From Chryseosolibacter sp036402075 (GTDB taxonomy: Bacteria; Bacteroidota; Bacteroidia; Cytophagales; Cyclobacteriaceae), in NCBI GenBank assembly GCA_036402075.1, contig DASWTP010000260.1:17755-81754 (forward strand): 64,000 nucleotides of DNA. The letters are read 5' to 3'. The position numbers and the translations under genes are program-made. The notes beneath the pieces are model-generated. The model did not search any database and was not told the origin of the DNA. It was given only the letters and a program-made list of their open reading frames with translations. Each line of letters begins with the position of its first letter. Position 1 is the first letter of the stretch. Below, piece by piece: positions 49,108 through 58,311 of this stretch.

Positions 49108-50466
49108 TCAGTATTTAAACGGTTTTCCGTTGGCAATCACTTCCTGGGTCTTCTCATCGAACGTAATTTTTGAACCAGTGCGGGCGGCAGCATTCGTCAT
49201 GATGCAGGCGATGGCGTGTGCATAACCTGCTTCGGCAGGAGCATTGGTTGCCTTGCGGTCGCGAACCCCTTCCATCCAGTTCCTCATGTGGTTGATCGTT
49301 GTTACATCCCCACCCGTGTTAGCAGAGGACACTGTTTTCACCGACATATCGGCCAGGTTGAGTTGCGGAAGAAGGTTGGCTGACATATTCATCGCCTTCG
49401 CGTGATTCTCCTGCAAGCCACCTGCGGGCGAGACAGTGTTCGAATTTAAATTCAGCTCGCCCCCATTCGAATAATAAATTTCCTTCGGGTTTTCATCACC
49501 GTTGTGCATGCGGGACGAGAAGACCACCTGGAAGCCAGTATCGGCTTTATCTTCAGGCCCGTAGTCGAACACAGCGGTCATTGTATCCCAGTTCTTGCGT
49601 CCGTCTTTCCATTGATAAATTCCACCATTTGCAACCACGCTGCGTGGATGTTTTAATCCGGTGAACCAATGTACTGTGTCAATCTGGTGACTCATCCATT
49701 GCCCTGGCAATCCTGACGAATAAGGCCAAAACAACCTGTATTCAAGATGTTTTCGCGGATCAAAATTCTCAAACGGTCTGTTGATCAGAAACCTTTTCCA
49801 GTCGGTGTCTTCTTCCTTAAGTTGTGCGACTAACGCGGGTCTCCGCCAACGGCCGGGCTGGTTAACATTCCAGGTGAGTTCCACCATGGTAATCGGACCA
49901 AATTTTCCACTTTGGATAAAGTCAGCAGCAGCGTGGTAATTCGCTCCGCTCCTACGTTGCGAGCCAACCTGGATAATCCTCTTCGAAGCTTTGATCGCGG
50001 CAAGCGCATCCCTGTTGTCTTCCATCGTTTCAGCAAATGGTTTTTCAACGTAGGCATCGCATCCGGCTTTTACCGCTTCAATGGCGTGGCGCGCATGTTG
50101 GAAATCTGCCGTGCTGATAATCACCGCATCGACCCCCTTCGAGTCGTACAGCTCTTCGTTATTGCGGAATGCTTTGACTTCATGGCCCAGTATTTTTTCA
50201 AGATGCGCTTTTCCTTCCTCCCTCCTGATGCGCCAGATATCTGAAACGCTCACAATGTCGAAATTCATGGCTGTGTGATTTGCTGTGAATGCCGGAAGCA
50301 GCGAGCTGCGAAACCGATCTGAAAAACCAATCACTCCGACACGAACTTTCCCGTTTGCACCAAGAATATTTCCGTAGCTCTTCGCACTGAAGGCGAGTGA
50401 ACCCATGTAGGTACCAGCCGCTGCCAACGCTGACTTTTTAATAAACTCTCTTCTTGAATTTTTCAT
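49108..50466 (-). CDS. Tat-exported Gfo/Idh/MocA oxidoreductase
   Basis: This protein of about 452 residues begins with a twin-arginine signal (NSRREFIKKSALAAAG), so it folds and binds NAD(P) before export. The nucleotide-binding fold starts VRVGVIGFSDR, and EKPFAETMEDN carries the Glu-Lys-Pro motif of the family, with HQIDTVHWFTG in the catalytic region. These enzymes oxidise sugar hydroxyls, often at C3. It lies three bases after the DUF6807 gene on the coding strand and just before the tandem DUF1080 gene. The ATG at 50466 places the twin arginines correctly. Confidence 0.86.
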   Translation of the reverse strand: MKNSRREFIKKSALAAAGTYMGSLAFSAKSYGNILGANGKVRVGVIGFSDRFRSSLLPAFTANHTAMNFDIVSVSDIWRIRREEGKAHLEKILGHEVKAFRNNEELYDSKGVDAVIISTADFQHARHAIEAVKAGCDAYVEKPFAETMEDNRDALAAIKASKRIIQVGSQRRSGANYHAAADFIQSGKFGPITMVELTWNVNQPGRWRRPALVAQLKEEDTDWKRFLINRPFENFDPRKHLEYRLFWPYSSGLPGQWMSHQIDTVHWFTGLKHPRSVVANGGIYQWKDGRKNWDTMTAVFDYGPEDKADTGFQVVFSSRMHNGDENPKEIYYSNGGELNLNSNTVSPAGGLQENHAKAMNMSANLLPQLNLADMSVKTVSSANTGGDVTTINHMRNWMEGVRDRKATNAPAEAGYAHAIACIMTNAAARTGSKITFDEKTQEVIANGKPFKY

Positions 50467-50491
50467 AAGGGTAGGTTTTATTGTCGACAAC

Positions 50492-51847
50492 TTATTTCAA
50501 GGGACGAAGCCTGATGCTGCGGAATGAAACAGCGTCACCATGATCCTGCAGAAGGATGTGACCTTTTTCAGCCATTCCGAAATTTTCCCACGTTTGATAT
50601 TTGCTTCTGGCCACCAATGCCTGATAGATTGGTGTACCTCGCTGATACTCTACCACCTTGTAGCCATTCAGCCAATGTTCAACACGGTTGTCCGGGTATA
50701 CAACGATGCGGCCCCAATTCCACTCACCGATCTTTCGAAGGCCGCGTTGAATCTTTAACGAAGGAATCAGATCGTACAACGAAGCCAGCGTACGGTTGCC
50801 CACAACGCCCTGCTTAGCGTCAGGATGCATGGCATCATCAAGGATCTGATATTCCAGGCCGATGGCTGATCCGGAGCTCTTCTCTTTCTCGGTTACAAAA
50901 TATTTTACTCCGCTGTTTGCGCCTTCGGTTAACTTAAACTCAAACTGTAAATCAAAGGCGCCATATTCACCTTCAGTGACGATGTCACCGCCATTGGTCG
51001 ATTCGCCACCTGTCGATTTCACCACCGAGAGCGTGCCATCCTCTATCTTCCATCCCTGGTCAGGGAAAGACTCCTTGTGAGCCCCTCGCCATCCCCTGGT
51101 GGTTTTGCCGTCCCACAACAGGCGCACTTCCTGCTGCTTTTCCTGCTCCGATACGGTGTTAGGAATCAGGTTCATTACAAAAATAGTATCAAGGGGCGAT
51201 GGTGTTATGTTCTTTGTCTGGATCCGAATATTTCGCCAGCGGATCTGTTTACCTACTTCTTCAGGTTTGCTGATGGAGTGCACCTGGAGCGCTATAAATC
51301 CTTTCGAAGTTACATTATCGACAACGTGACCAGTAGGGATTCCGTTGACCCACGTTCGCAACACGCTACCAATACATTCAATCCGACACTTGTTCCAGTC
51401 TGCTTTCTTGTAGGCTTTTTTCCCTTCCGGATTATATTCGAGTGGGTACAGCCAGTCACGTCTGCCTTCATCGTAGATGCCACCGGTCCAGGCGCGAGGC
51501 GAGGGATCGATTTCCATTTGATAGCCATGCACGCGACCATTCTGGTAGTCGGGTTTGCTTTCGCTCCTGAATTGTATCCCTGAATTCATTTCTGCATCCA
51601 GCTTAAATTCGAGTTCAAGCACAAAATCACCGAACGTCTCCTCTGTGACTAGAAATGAATTCGGCTGATTGAGGACGGTCGTACCGATAATCTCATTATT
51701 TTTTACTTCATATTTAGCCTGGCCATTCAGTAGCTTCCAGCCTTTCAGGTCTTTGCCGTTAAATAAAGGTTGCCACTGATCCTGCGCAAAAGACAAGGCT
51801 GGTACAAGGAGGAGAAAAAAAACCATTCGGTGCATTGTGTATGTCAT
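50492..51847 (-). CDS. Exported protein with two DUF1080 (3-keto-glycoside hydrolase-like) domains
   Basis: This 451-residue protein has a signal peptide (VFFLLLVPALSFAQ) and a tandem pair of DUF1080 domains. The first has QPLFNGKDLKGWKLLNGQAK and SGIQFRSESKP; the second has LLWDGKTTRGWRGAHKESFP and SGVKYFVTEKEKSSG. In Bacteroides, DUF1080 proteins cleave 3-keto-glycosides made by Gfo/Idh/MocA enzymes. The two neighbouring Gfo/Idh/MocA genes fit this pathway. The domain doubling is noteworthy. Which glycoside is used is unknown. Confidence 0.82.
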   Translation of the reverse strand: MTYTMHRMVFFLLLVPALSFAQDQWQPLFNGKDLKGWKLLNGQAKYEVKNNEIIGTTVLNQPNSFLVTEETFGDFVLELEFKLDAEMNSGIQFRSESKPDYQNGRVHGYQMEIDPSPRAWTGGIYDEGRRDWLYPLEYNPEGKKAYKKADWNKCRIECIGSVLRTWVNGIPTGHVVDNVTSKGFIALQVHSISKPEEVGKQIRWRNIRIQTKNITPSPLDTIFVMNLIPNTVSEQEKQQEVRLLWDGKTTRGWRGAHKESFPDQGWKIEDGTLSVVKSTGGESTNGGDIVTEGEYGAFDLQFEFKLTEGANSGVKYFVTEKEKSSGSAIGLEYQILDDAMHPDAKQGVVGNRTLASLYDLIPSLKIQRGLRKIGEWNWGRIVVYPDNRVEHWLNGYKVVEYQRGTPIYQALVARSKYQTWENFGMAEKGHILLQDHGDAVSFRSIRLRPLK

Positions 51848-51877
51848 ACTGGTTTGATGAATGTAGCAATAATCATT

Positions 51878-52918
51878 TTACGAAATCTTAATGGCCTTCC
51901 GCGACCGGCTGCTTTCATAGCACATTTCAATGAGGTGAATGCCGTTGCGCGAATCCTTTGGATCCACGGGTGGCGCCTTCATCAATCGGATGCTGTCAAA
52001 AAGCTGATCGTAAAATGGCATGTAATTACCGGAAACACTTTCGTAAAGGCCACGAAAGTCCTTACCGTTCGCAATGGAGTTAAGTATACCCCAGGCTTCT
52101 TTTGGCTCTTTCGCCCAATCACGTTTCGTTGGAACAGCACCTTTGCTCAGCATTTCCTCCTGCGGATCGATTCCATATTTTACATAGGAGCCTTCGGTGC
52201 CATGCGCCTGGTACGAGGGCCCAAGCTCCTTCACCAGGTAGCTCGACTTCAGGGTAACTGTAAGGTCGCTGTACTCAAGCCTGATGTCGTAATAGTCATC
52301 AACGCGACCACCCGGTCGTTGAATTCCGATACGTGCATCAACCCATCGCGGCATATCAAACAACACGATCACCTGGTCAATCAGGTGGCTTCCCAGGTTG
52401 TAGACAATGCCAACTCCGTCCTGCGGATTTTCCTTCCAGCTCTTCTCATCAATATAGTTTCTAAACCGATCGTAATGCATTTCCGCTGCGACCACTTTCC
52501 CCAGAAGCTTGTGCTGAAGTATTTTCTGAAGGGTCAGGAAACCAGAGTCCCATCTGCGATTCTGGTATACCGTGAGCACCACGCCCTTGGCGTTTGCCAG
52601 TGCGATGAGTTCATCGGCTTCTTTTACAGTTACGGTAAATGGTTTCTCAACAACCACATGCTTGCCAGCCTCAATAGCCTGCCTTGTAAATTCGTAGTGC
52701 GTTTGATTGGGTGTATTGACAAAAACAAGCTCGATCTTAGTATCGTTAAGAATTTCACTGAGCGAAGAGACCGTACGAAAGTTATGAATCTTCGGCTGTG
52801 ATGGATTTCGCTGCCACACAGCAACAATTTCAAAACCATCGTGCGCTTTCAGGAACGGGCCATGGAAAACTCTTCCAGACATCCCGTACGAAAGCAGCGC
52901 GGTCTTAATCTTGTTCAT
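51878..52918 (-). CDS. Gfo/Idh/MocA family oxidoreductase (cytoplasmic)
   Basis: This protein of about 346 residues has no signal peptide. Rossmann core: KTALLSYGMSGRVFHGPFL, then NTPNQTHYEF, VVEKPFTVTVKEADEL, and NLGSHLIDQV in the catalytic region. It is most like the YvaA/YdgJ-type myo-inositol or scyllo-inosose dehydrogenases, but the substrate is open. The ATG at 52918 is preferred because 12 residues upstream are not conserved-looking. Being cytoplasmic while its partner is Tat-exported suggests that sugar oxidation occurs on both sides of the membrane. Confidence 0.85.
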   Translation of the reverse strand: MNKIKTALLSYGMSGRVFHGPFLKAHDGFEIVAVWQRNPSQPKIHNFRTVSSLSEILNDTKIELVFVNTPNQTHYEFTRQAIEAGKHVVVEKPFTVTVKEADELIALANAKGVVLTVYQNRRWDSGFLTLQKILQHKLLGKVVAAEMHYDRFRNYIDEKSWKENPQDGVGIVYNLGSHLIDQVIVLFDMPRWVDARIGIQRPGGRVDDYYDIRLEYSDLTVTLKSSYLVKELGPSYQAHGTEGSYVKYGIDPQEEMLSKGAVPTKRDWAKEPKEAWGILNSIANGKDFRGLYESVSGNYMPFYDQLFDSIRLMKAPPVDPKDSRNGIHLIEMCYESSRSRKAIKIS

Positions 52919-52952
52919 CCAGCCTAAGTTCAACAATGAACCCTGTAAAAAC

Positions 52953-52981
52953 AAAAAAACCAGTTAAGAATAACTGGTTTT
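52953..52981 (-). terminator. Intrinsic terminator after the TPR gene
   Basis: On the minus strand there is a perfect 11-bp stem (AAAACCAGTTA with TAACTGGTTTT, 4-base loop) followed by TTTTTTTG. It ends the gyrA-TPR transcript and separates it from the sugar cluster. Confidence 0.85.
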
Positions 52982-53004
52982 CTGTGAGCGGTGGCTTACG
53001 GTCA

Positions 53005-54333
53005 TTAGTCTTCCGTAACACCAAGGTCTTTCAATTTCTTTTCGATGCGTGCAGAATTCTTATCGTCAGCGGTGTAGTAATACAACAATGACAGTTTCTG
53101 CAGTACCTCGATCTGCGAATCTTTGTCTGGAGCTTGCATTTTTTCCGCCTTCTCAAGGTAAGGAATTGCTGTTTCGCTTTCTTTTACCCGTCTCTGAACG
53201 AGTTCAGAACGCTTCTTGCTGAACGCAGCTGTGTTCGGAACGTTCTGCAATTCTTTCGAAGTCTTATCAACGTCTACAAGGTACGTGTTGGCCAGGTAAA
53301 ACTGTGCTTCCCAGTATGCAGGATCAACTTTCAATGCATTTTGAAAGCTTGCGCGTGCTTCATCGTTATATTTTGTCACCAGGTTCTTTGACGCGTTCAC
53401 CTTTTCAGTGCCGGCTGCATCAGAAGCTTTTGTATTGGATGAAAGTGAGTCCAGTTTTTTCATTTCCGTGGCAGCCATTTGCGTATTCGCATAGCCGAGG
53501 TAGAAGTGAAGAGTCTTGTTGTTGGGTTCTTCTTTCACGGCTTTCTCAAGGCCTGCTTTCGCTTCAGAGATTTTACCCATATCGATCAGCAAGCCAATTT
53601 CCATCTTTGGATAATCAGGGTGGCCAGGGTAGAGTTTGCGGGCGTTACGAACAACCTCCAATGCTTTCTTCTTGTCTTCCTTAGGACCGCTGTAATAGAT
53701 CTGGTAAAGGATGGTATACATATCCTTTGACTTCCCGCCTTTCTCCAGGTATTTGTTTGCTGATTCAATAGCCAGGTCAAGGCTATCCGACTGCTGGGCA
53801 ACAAGGGCCTCAACATAATACGCCAACGTATCGTTTCGGTATGGTGTCAGAATACCACTTTCAAAAACACGTTTGCTCTTATCGAGAAGTTCCAGGCTTT
53901 TCACATTATCAGCATCATCCTGGAAAGCACGCAAACCTTTGTCAAGGTAATAGTTCGCCAATAGCTCGAGCTGCGTAGCCTGCATTTGAGGAAGTCCACT
54001 GGCGTCAGTGATAAAATAATCGCTGTTTGCCTTACCTAGTTCTTTCGCCTTTTTAAATGACTGTACTGCAACATCAAGCGCCTTTGGATCAAGTGATTTT
54101 GCATCTGTGGATGTAGTGTCGATGGTAGAATAGATCAAGCCGCGGTAGTACCAGGTCTTTCCATCGTTCATCGTTTTTTCGTAAGTCGTGGCAGCATCGA
54201 TAATTTCCTTTGCCTCGCTCAACTTACCATCTTTCCAGGCAGCAAGTGCCTTATTGATATTAGGTTTTGCTTGCTTCTGCGCAAAGGCTGCAGCCGAACC
54301 CAGCATCAAAAGCAGAAAAAGTACTCGTTTCAT
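53005..54333 (-). CDS. Exported TPR-repeat protein, downstream of gyrA
   Basis: This 442-residue protein has a signal peptide (MKRVLFLLLMLGSAAAFAQ) and about six TPR units (for example AKAGLEKAVKEEPNNKTLHF, then ARASFQNALKVDPAYWEAQF). It acts in the periplasm as a scaffold, partner unknown. It follows gyrA with eleven bases between and shares its transcript. The gyrA-TPR neighbour pair is one I recall from other Bacteroidota. Confidence 0.82.
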   Translation of the reverse strand: MKRVLFLLLMLGSAAAFAQKQAKPNINKALAAWKDGKLSEAKEIIDAATTYEKTMNDGKTWYYRGLIYSTIDTTSTDAKSLDPKALDVAVQSFKKAKELGKANSDYFITDASGLPQMQATQLELLANYYLDKGLRAFQDDADNVKSLELLDKSKRVFESGILTPYRNDTLAYYVEALVAQQSDSLDLAIESANKYLEKGGKSKDMYTILYQIYYSGPKEDKKKALEVVRNARKLYPGHPDYPKMEIGLLIDMGKISEAKAGLEKAVKEEPNNKTLHFYLGYANTQMAATEMKKLDSLSSNTKASDAAGTEKVNASKNLVTKYNDEARASFQNALKVDPAYWEAQFYLANTYLVDVDKTSKELQNVPNTAAFSKKRSELVQRRVKESETAIPYLEKAEKMQAPDKDSQIEVLQKLSLLYYYTADDKNSARIEKKLKDLGVTED

Positions 54334-54344
54334 TTCTATTAAGT

Positions 54345-56846
54345 TTAGTTGTTGTTCGTTGTTTGTTCGAGGGCAGCTCCCTCGATCTTCTGAATTTTCT
54401 CCACAGAAGAAATGCGGTCGTCATCATTGAGTTTAATGAGTCTCACGCCCTGAGTGGCGCGGCCCATAATCCTCAGCTCTTTTACCTCTATGCGGATGGT
54501 AATACCCGAACGATTGATAATCATCAATTCATCGTCATCCCCGACTTCCTTGATGGCAACAAGTTTGCCAGTTTTCTCGGTAACATTAATGGTCTTAACG
54601 CCCTTTCCTCCGCGGTTTGTAATCCGGTAGTCATCCATAGACGACCGCTTACCGTACCCGTGCTCGGAAACCACCAACAAGTTAGCGTCCTCACGGGTAA
54701 TACAAACCATGCCAACGACCTTATCCGTGTCCGAATCGAGCGTGACACCACGAACACCAGCGGCTGTTCTTCCCATTGGACGGACTTGTGATTCGTTGAA
54801 GTGAACCGCCTTGCCCTCGCTTTTTGCGATAACGATATGGTTTTTGCCGTTTGTCAGCGATGCGTTCAACAGCCGGTCACCTTCGTGTATGGTGATTGCA
54901 TTAATTCCGCCCTGTCGTGGTCGCGAATATGCATCGAGTGATGTCTTTTTGATCACACCCTTCTCCGTACACAGGATGACGAAATTGTTGTTGATGTAAC
55001 TTTCATCCTGGAGGTCTTTCACATTGATGATTGCGCGCACGTTGTCGCCCGGCTCGATGTTGATGAGGTTTTGGATTGCGCGGCCTTTCGAAGTCTTGAT
55101 ACCTTCGGGGATCTCGTATGCCTTCTTCCAGTATACTTTACCCTGGTCAGTGAAGATCAGGAGGTAGTTGTGTGCCTGCGCGATGAAGAGGTGTTCGGTG
55201 AAATCGTCTTCCTTGGTGCTCACGCCCCGAGAACCAACCCCGCCCCTGCCCTGCGTGCGGTATTCCGACAGCAACGTGCGTTTAATGTATCCCTGGTTGG
55301 AGATTGTGATCACCATCTCCTCATTTGGAATCAGGGCTTCAACCGTGATATCGTCTTCGTTCGGCACAACCTGCGTTCTGCGGTCATCGCCATAGCGGTC
55401 TTTGAGATCAGCCAATTCATCTTTGATGATCTGCATGCGCACCGGCTCGTTCGCAAGAATTTCGTTCAGGCGGTCAATGAGTGCTTTCACTTCTGCATAT
55501 TCCTGTTGAATCTTGTCGCGCTCCAGTCCGGTGAGGCGCTGCAATCGCATATCGAGAATCGCTTTGGCCTGAATTTCCGAAAGATTGAAGCGCGTTATCA
55601 AACCTTCTTTCGCAGCGTCCGGGTCCTGCGAGCTGCGGATCAATGCAATCACTTCATCGAGGTGATCGAGCGCAATCAAATATCCCTCGAGGATGTGCGC
55701 GCGTTTTTCAGCTTCGGCAAGCTCAAACTTGGTTCTGCGAATAATTACTTCGTGACGGTGGTCTACGAAGTAGCGGATCAGGTCTTTCAGGTTTAACGTC
55801 TGCGGCCTGCCTTTTACAAGAGCCACGTTGTTTACGCCAAAGGACGTCTGAAGCTGGGTGTATTTGTAGAGGTTATTAAGAACGATATTTGGAATGGCAT
55901 CCCGTTTCAGGTCGTAGACCACACGATAGCCGTCACGGTCTGACTCATCGCGGATATCCGAAATACCTTCGATTTTTTTCTCGTTGATGAGGGCAGCGGT
56001 TTTTTCGATCATCATGGCTTTATTCACCATGTATGGAATCTCCGTCACGATAATTTGATCTTTGCCACTTGCGCTGGTTACAATCTCCGCCTTTGCGCGG
56101 ATAACAATTCTGCCTCGTCCTGTGAGGAAGGCCTCCTGCACGCCAGAGATTCCGAAGATGATACCACCGGTTGGAAAATCAGGCGCTGTAACGAACTGCA
56201 TCAGATCCTGAATTGAGATCTCGTTGTTGTCGATGTAGGCAATGATGCCATCGACAACCTCCCGCAGGTTGTGAGGTGCCATGTTTGTCGCCATCCCAAC
56301 GGCAATACCGGACGAGCCATTCACCAGCAAGTTCGGAAGCTTCCCTGGAAGAACGGTTGGTTCTTGCAACGAGTCGTCAAAGTTCGGCTGGAAATCAACG
56401 GTATCTTTATTGATGTCGGCCAGCAATTCCTCGGCAGCTCTGCGAAGACGGGCTTCTGTATAACGCATTGCCGCTGGTGAGTCTCCATCGATGGAGCCGA
56501 AATTACCCTGGCCATCCACGAGCGTGTACCGAAGCGACCAATCCTGCGCCATACGCACCATAGTGTCGTATACTGAGGCGTCACCGTGCGGGTGATATTT
56601 ACCCAAAACTTCCCCGACAATTCTCGCAGATTTCTTATAGGGCTTGTTGTAATTCACGCCCAGTTCCTGCATTCCGTACAGCACGCGTCTGTGCACAGGT
56701 TTCAGGCCGTCACGCACATCCGGAAGGGCTCTCGACACAATAACCGACATCGAATAATCGATGTAGGCGCCCCTCATTTCATCTTCAATGTTGATCGGAA
56801 TTATACTTTGCCTTCCTGGCGGTAATGCACCGGTTTCTTCTGCCAT
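54345..56846 (-). CDS. gyrA: DNA gyrase subunit A
   Basis: This is an 833-residue GyrA. The catalytic Tyr129 is in AMRYTEARL. The quinolone region reads KYHPHGDASVYDTMVRMAQ: position 90 (E. coli Ser83) is Ala, position 91 is Ser, and Asp94 (E. coli Asp87) is kept, the same as in M. tuberculosis. The GyrA box is in TQGRGGVGSRG, which marks gyrase rather than topoisomerase IV. It introduces negative supercoils with GyrB. The natural Ala at 90 could lower quinolone binding. The tail is normal length. Confidence 0.96.
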   Translation of the reverse strand: MAEETGALPPGRQSIIPINIEDEMRGAYIDYSMSVIVSRALPDVRDGLKPVHRRVLYGMQELGVNYNKPYKKSARIVGEVLGKYHPHGDASVYDTMVRMAQDWSLRYTLVDGQGNFGSIDGDSPAAMRYTEARLRRAAEELLADINKDTVDFQPNFDDSLQEPTVLPGKLPNLLVNGSSGIAVGMATNMAPHNLREVVDGIIAYIDNNEISIQDLMQFVTAPDFPTGGIIFGISGVQEAFLTGRGRIVIRAKAEIVTSASGKDQIIVTEIPYMVNKAMMIEKTAALINEKKIEGISDIRDESDRDGYRVVYDLKRDAIPNIVLNNLYKYTQLQTSFGVNNVALVKGRPQTLNLKDLIRYFVDHRHEVIIRRTKFELAEAEKRAHILEGYLIALDHLDEVIALIRSSQDPDAAKEGLITRFNLSEIQAKAILDMRLQRLTGLERDKIQQEYAEVKALIDRLNEILANEPVRMQIIKDELADLKDRYGDDRRTQVVPNEDDITVEALIPNEEMVITISNQGYIKRTLLSEYRTQGRGGVGSRGVSTKEDDFTEHLFIAQAHNYLLIFTDQGKVYWKKAYEIPEGIKTSKGRAIQNLINIEPGDNVRAIINVKDLQDESYINNNFVILCTEKGVIKKTSLDAYSRPRQGGINAITIHEGDRLLNASLTNGKNHIVIAKSEGKAVHFNESQVRPMGRTAAGVRGVTLDSDTDKVVGMVCITREDANLLVVSEHGYGKRSSMDDYRITNRGGKGVKTINVTEKTGKLVAIKEVGDDDELMIINRSGITIRIEVKELRIMGRATQGVRLIKLNDDDRISSVEKIQKIEGAALEQTTNNN

Positions 56847-57165
56847 TTACTATTAAACTTTAAGACTGAAAATACGTTTTTTTTCAGCCGTGCAAGATAT
56901 GAAAAACCGTGGGTGTAAATCGAAGAAATTCACGACAATTTTAGCGATTTCTTGACATAAATCCGGGCTCAAAAATCCATCGCTACCTGCTACTGACAAG
57001 CTGGTAAAAGTATGGGATGAACGGTATGGAGAGGAAGCAAGAAATTGTCGCCAGTCGCCAGTCACCGGTTGCACATACATACACCAATGCGTGCATGATT
57101 AGTCAAGACAAAAGGCGTGAAAAATGATTGACGAGCGTGGGGAGCTGGCGAACGGAAACCGGTGG
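56847..57165. other. gyrA leader and intergenic region
   Basis: No gene was seen. On the minus strand, TATCTTGC and CGTATTTTC lie before gyrA as imperfect -7-like elements. Short repeats CGCCAGTCGCCAGTCACC occur at about 57050-57065. No strong terminator or riboswitch was found. Confidence 0.5.
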
Positions 57166-58215
57166 CTAGTATGGATTAAGCTTGTTCTTATTCTTGCCTT
57201 TGTACTTGATCAATGTAGGATAGTTCTCTCCGTAGTGCGGGTTCTGCTTCTTATAGAACGGGTGCCTGCGGCTTCGATATTCCCTGTTGCCATGGGCGTG
57301 GTTGATCTGGGCGTGACAATCTTTGAGGAAGCACCTGCGGAGCTCCGGAAGGCGGTATGTAAGACCAAGGTTCAGGTACCACGCATTCATGCGGTGGGTG
57401 ATCGCGTTCGCTCCTTCAGGCGGGCTTAGCTTGTAGTTTTTGAACTCATATGATGGGCGCACAAACAATCTCAGATACTCGGACATCTCGCGCTCAGCCG
57501 TTACGCCAAGGTTGAAATAGATGCCTTTTTTGATCACGGAGTTATCGAACTTCTTCCCGAGCTTGTAGCCACCAACATTCGCGTCTACCACAAGGGCGTA
57601 TTCGTAATAGCGGTAAACCATTCCACCCAGCATGGCAAAATACTTCCTCATCCAGAAGTTGTTGACAGGCGAATCGAAAGCCCGGATTTCGCCAGGATTA
57701 GTCAGCGGTGTAAAATCGCCAACGTGCGTAAATTCATAGGAGTAACCTCCGCCTATTCGGTATCGGTCAAACTCAACGTGAATGGATGCCTTAAGGGGAA
57801 TCGAAAAAGTCTTGCTCTTAAAGCCGAGTCGCGTTGTGTCACCAAACACAGTGAACGAGCCTGGCGCTACTGTCGATGGGTCTCCTTCCACGCGGTTCAC
57901 CCAATTGGAATAGCGCACATTGGGATCAGATGAGAAGATCAGCGGAAGCGAATCCGTTTGCTGAACAATGCCAAACCCCTCAAGTTCATGTTTGAACGCT
58001 GTCCGTCCGTATCCTGTGCTCAGTCCAAAATGCAGTTTTGAAAGCAGATGACGAAGCCCCGCGCCCTGGCGTTCGATATAGAAGTGCTCAAGGGGAATGG
58101 TAGCCTCTTTCTCCGACTTGTATTGTGCGCACAGGGGCGTAGAGTCCAATACGATCAGCACAAAAAGCAATATAGGGGATAAACGCTTCAGGTTGATGGG
58201 ATTAGAGGTCAACAA
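57166..58215 (-). CDS. Outer-membrane beta-barrel protein of unknown function
   Basis: This 349-residue protein has a signal peptide (SPILLFVLIVLDSTPLCAQ). Alternating strands fill the middle (LGFKSKTFSIPLKASIHVEF, YEYALVVDANVGGYKL), and there is a tail of unusual composition (NHAHGNREYRSRRHPFYKKQ, then NPHYGENYPTLIKYKGKNKN). The tail is basic and tyrosine-rich, and I recall this ending from other Cytophagales. The frame begins with two TTG codons and has no nearby ATG or GTG, so the exact start is uncertain. Function is unknown. Confidence 0.7.
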   Translation of the reverse strand: MLTSNPINLKRLSPILLFVLIVLDSTPLCAQYKSEKEATIPLEHFYIERQGAGLRHLLSKLHFGLSTGYGRTAFKHELEGFGIVQQTDSLPLIFSSDPNVRYSNWVNRVEGDPSTVAPGSFTVFGDTTRLGFKSKTFSIPLKASIHVEFDRYRIGGGYSYEFTHVGDFTPLTNPGEIRAFDSPVNNFWMRKYFAMLGGMVYRYYEYALVVDANVGGYKLGKKFDNSVIKKGIYFNLGVTAEREMSEYLRLFVRPSYEFKNYKLSPPEGANAITHRMNAWYLNLGLTYRLPELRRCFLKDCHAQINHAHGNREYRSRRHPFYKKQNPHYGENYPTLIKYKGKNKNKLNPY

Positions 58216-58311
58216 ACAGCTGTAACGGGTTAAAAATCTGCACTTTAAAGGCTAAAAATAGGCCATTTTCATTAATTCTCATAGCCGTTTGGCGGTTAAT
58301 TGCATCCTGCG

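Noticed and set aside
51770..52801. Plus-strand 343-codon frame opposite the Gfo/Idh/MocA gene
   Set aside because: It is a shadow frame; the minus strand has the complete Rossmann and EKP motifs.
54345..56846. Topoisomerase IV subunit A (ParC) instead of GyrA
   Set aside because: A GyrA-box-like sequence (QGRGGVG) is present at the start of the C-terminal domain, which is expected of gyrase, not of ParC.
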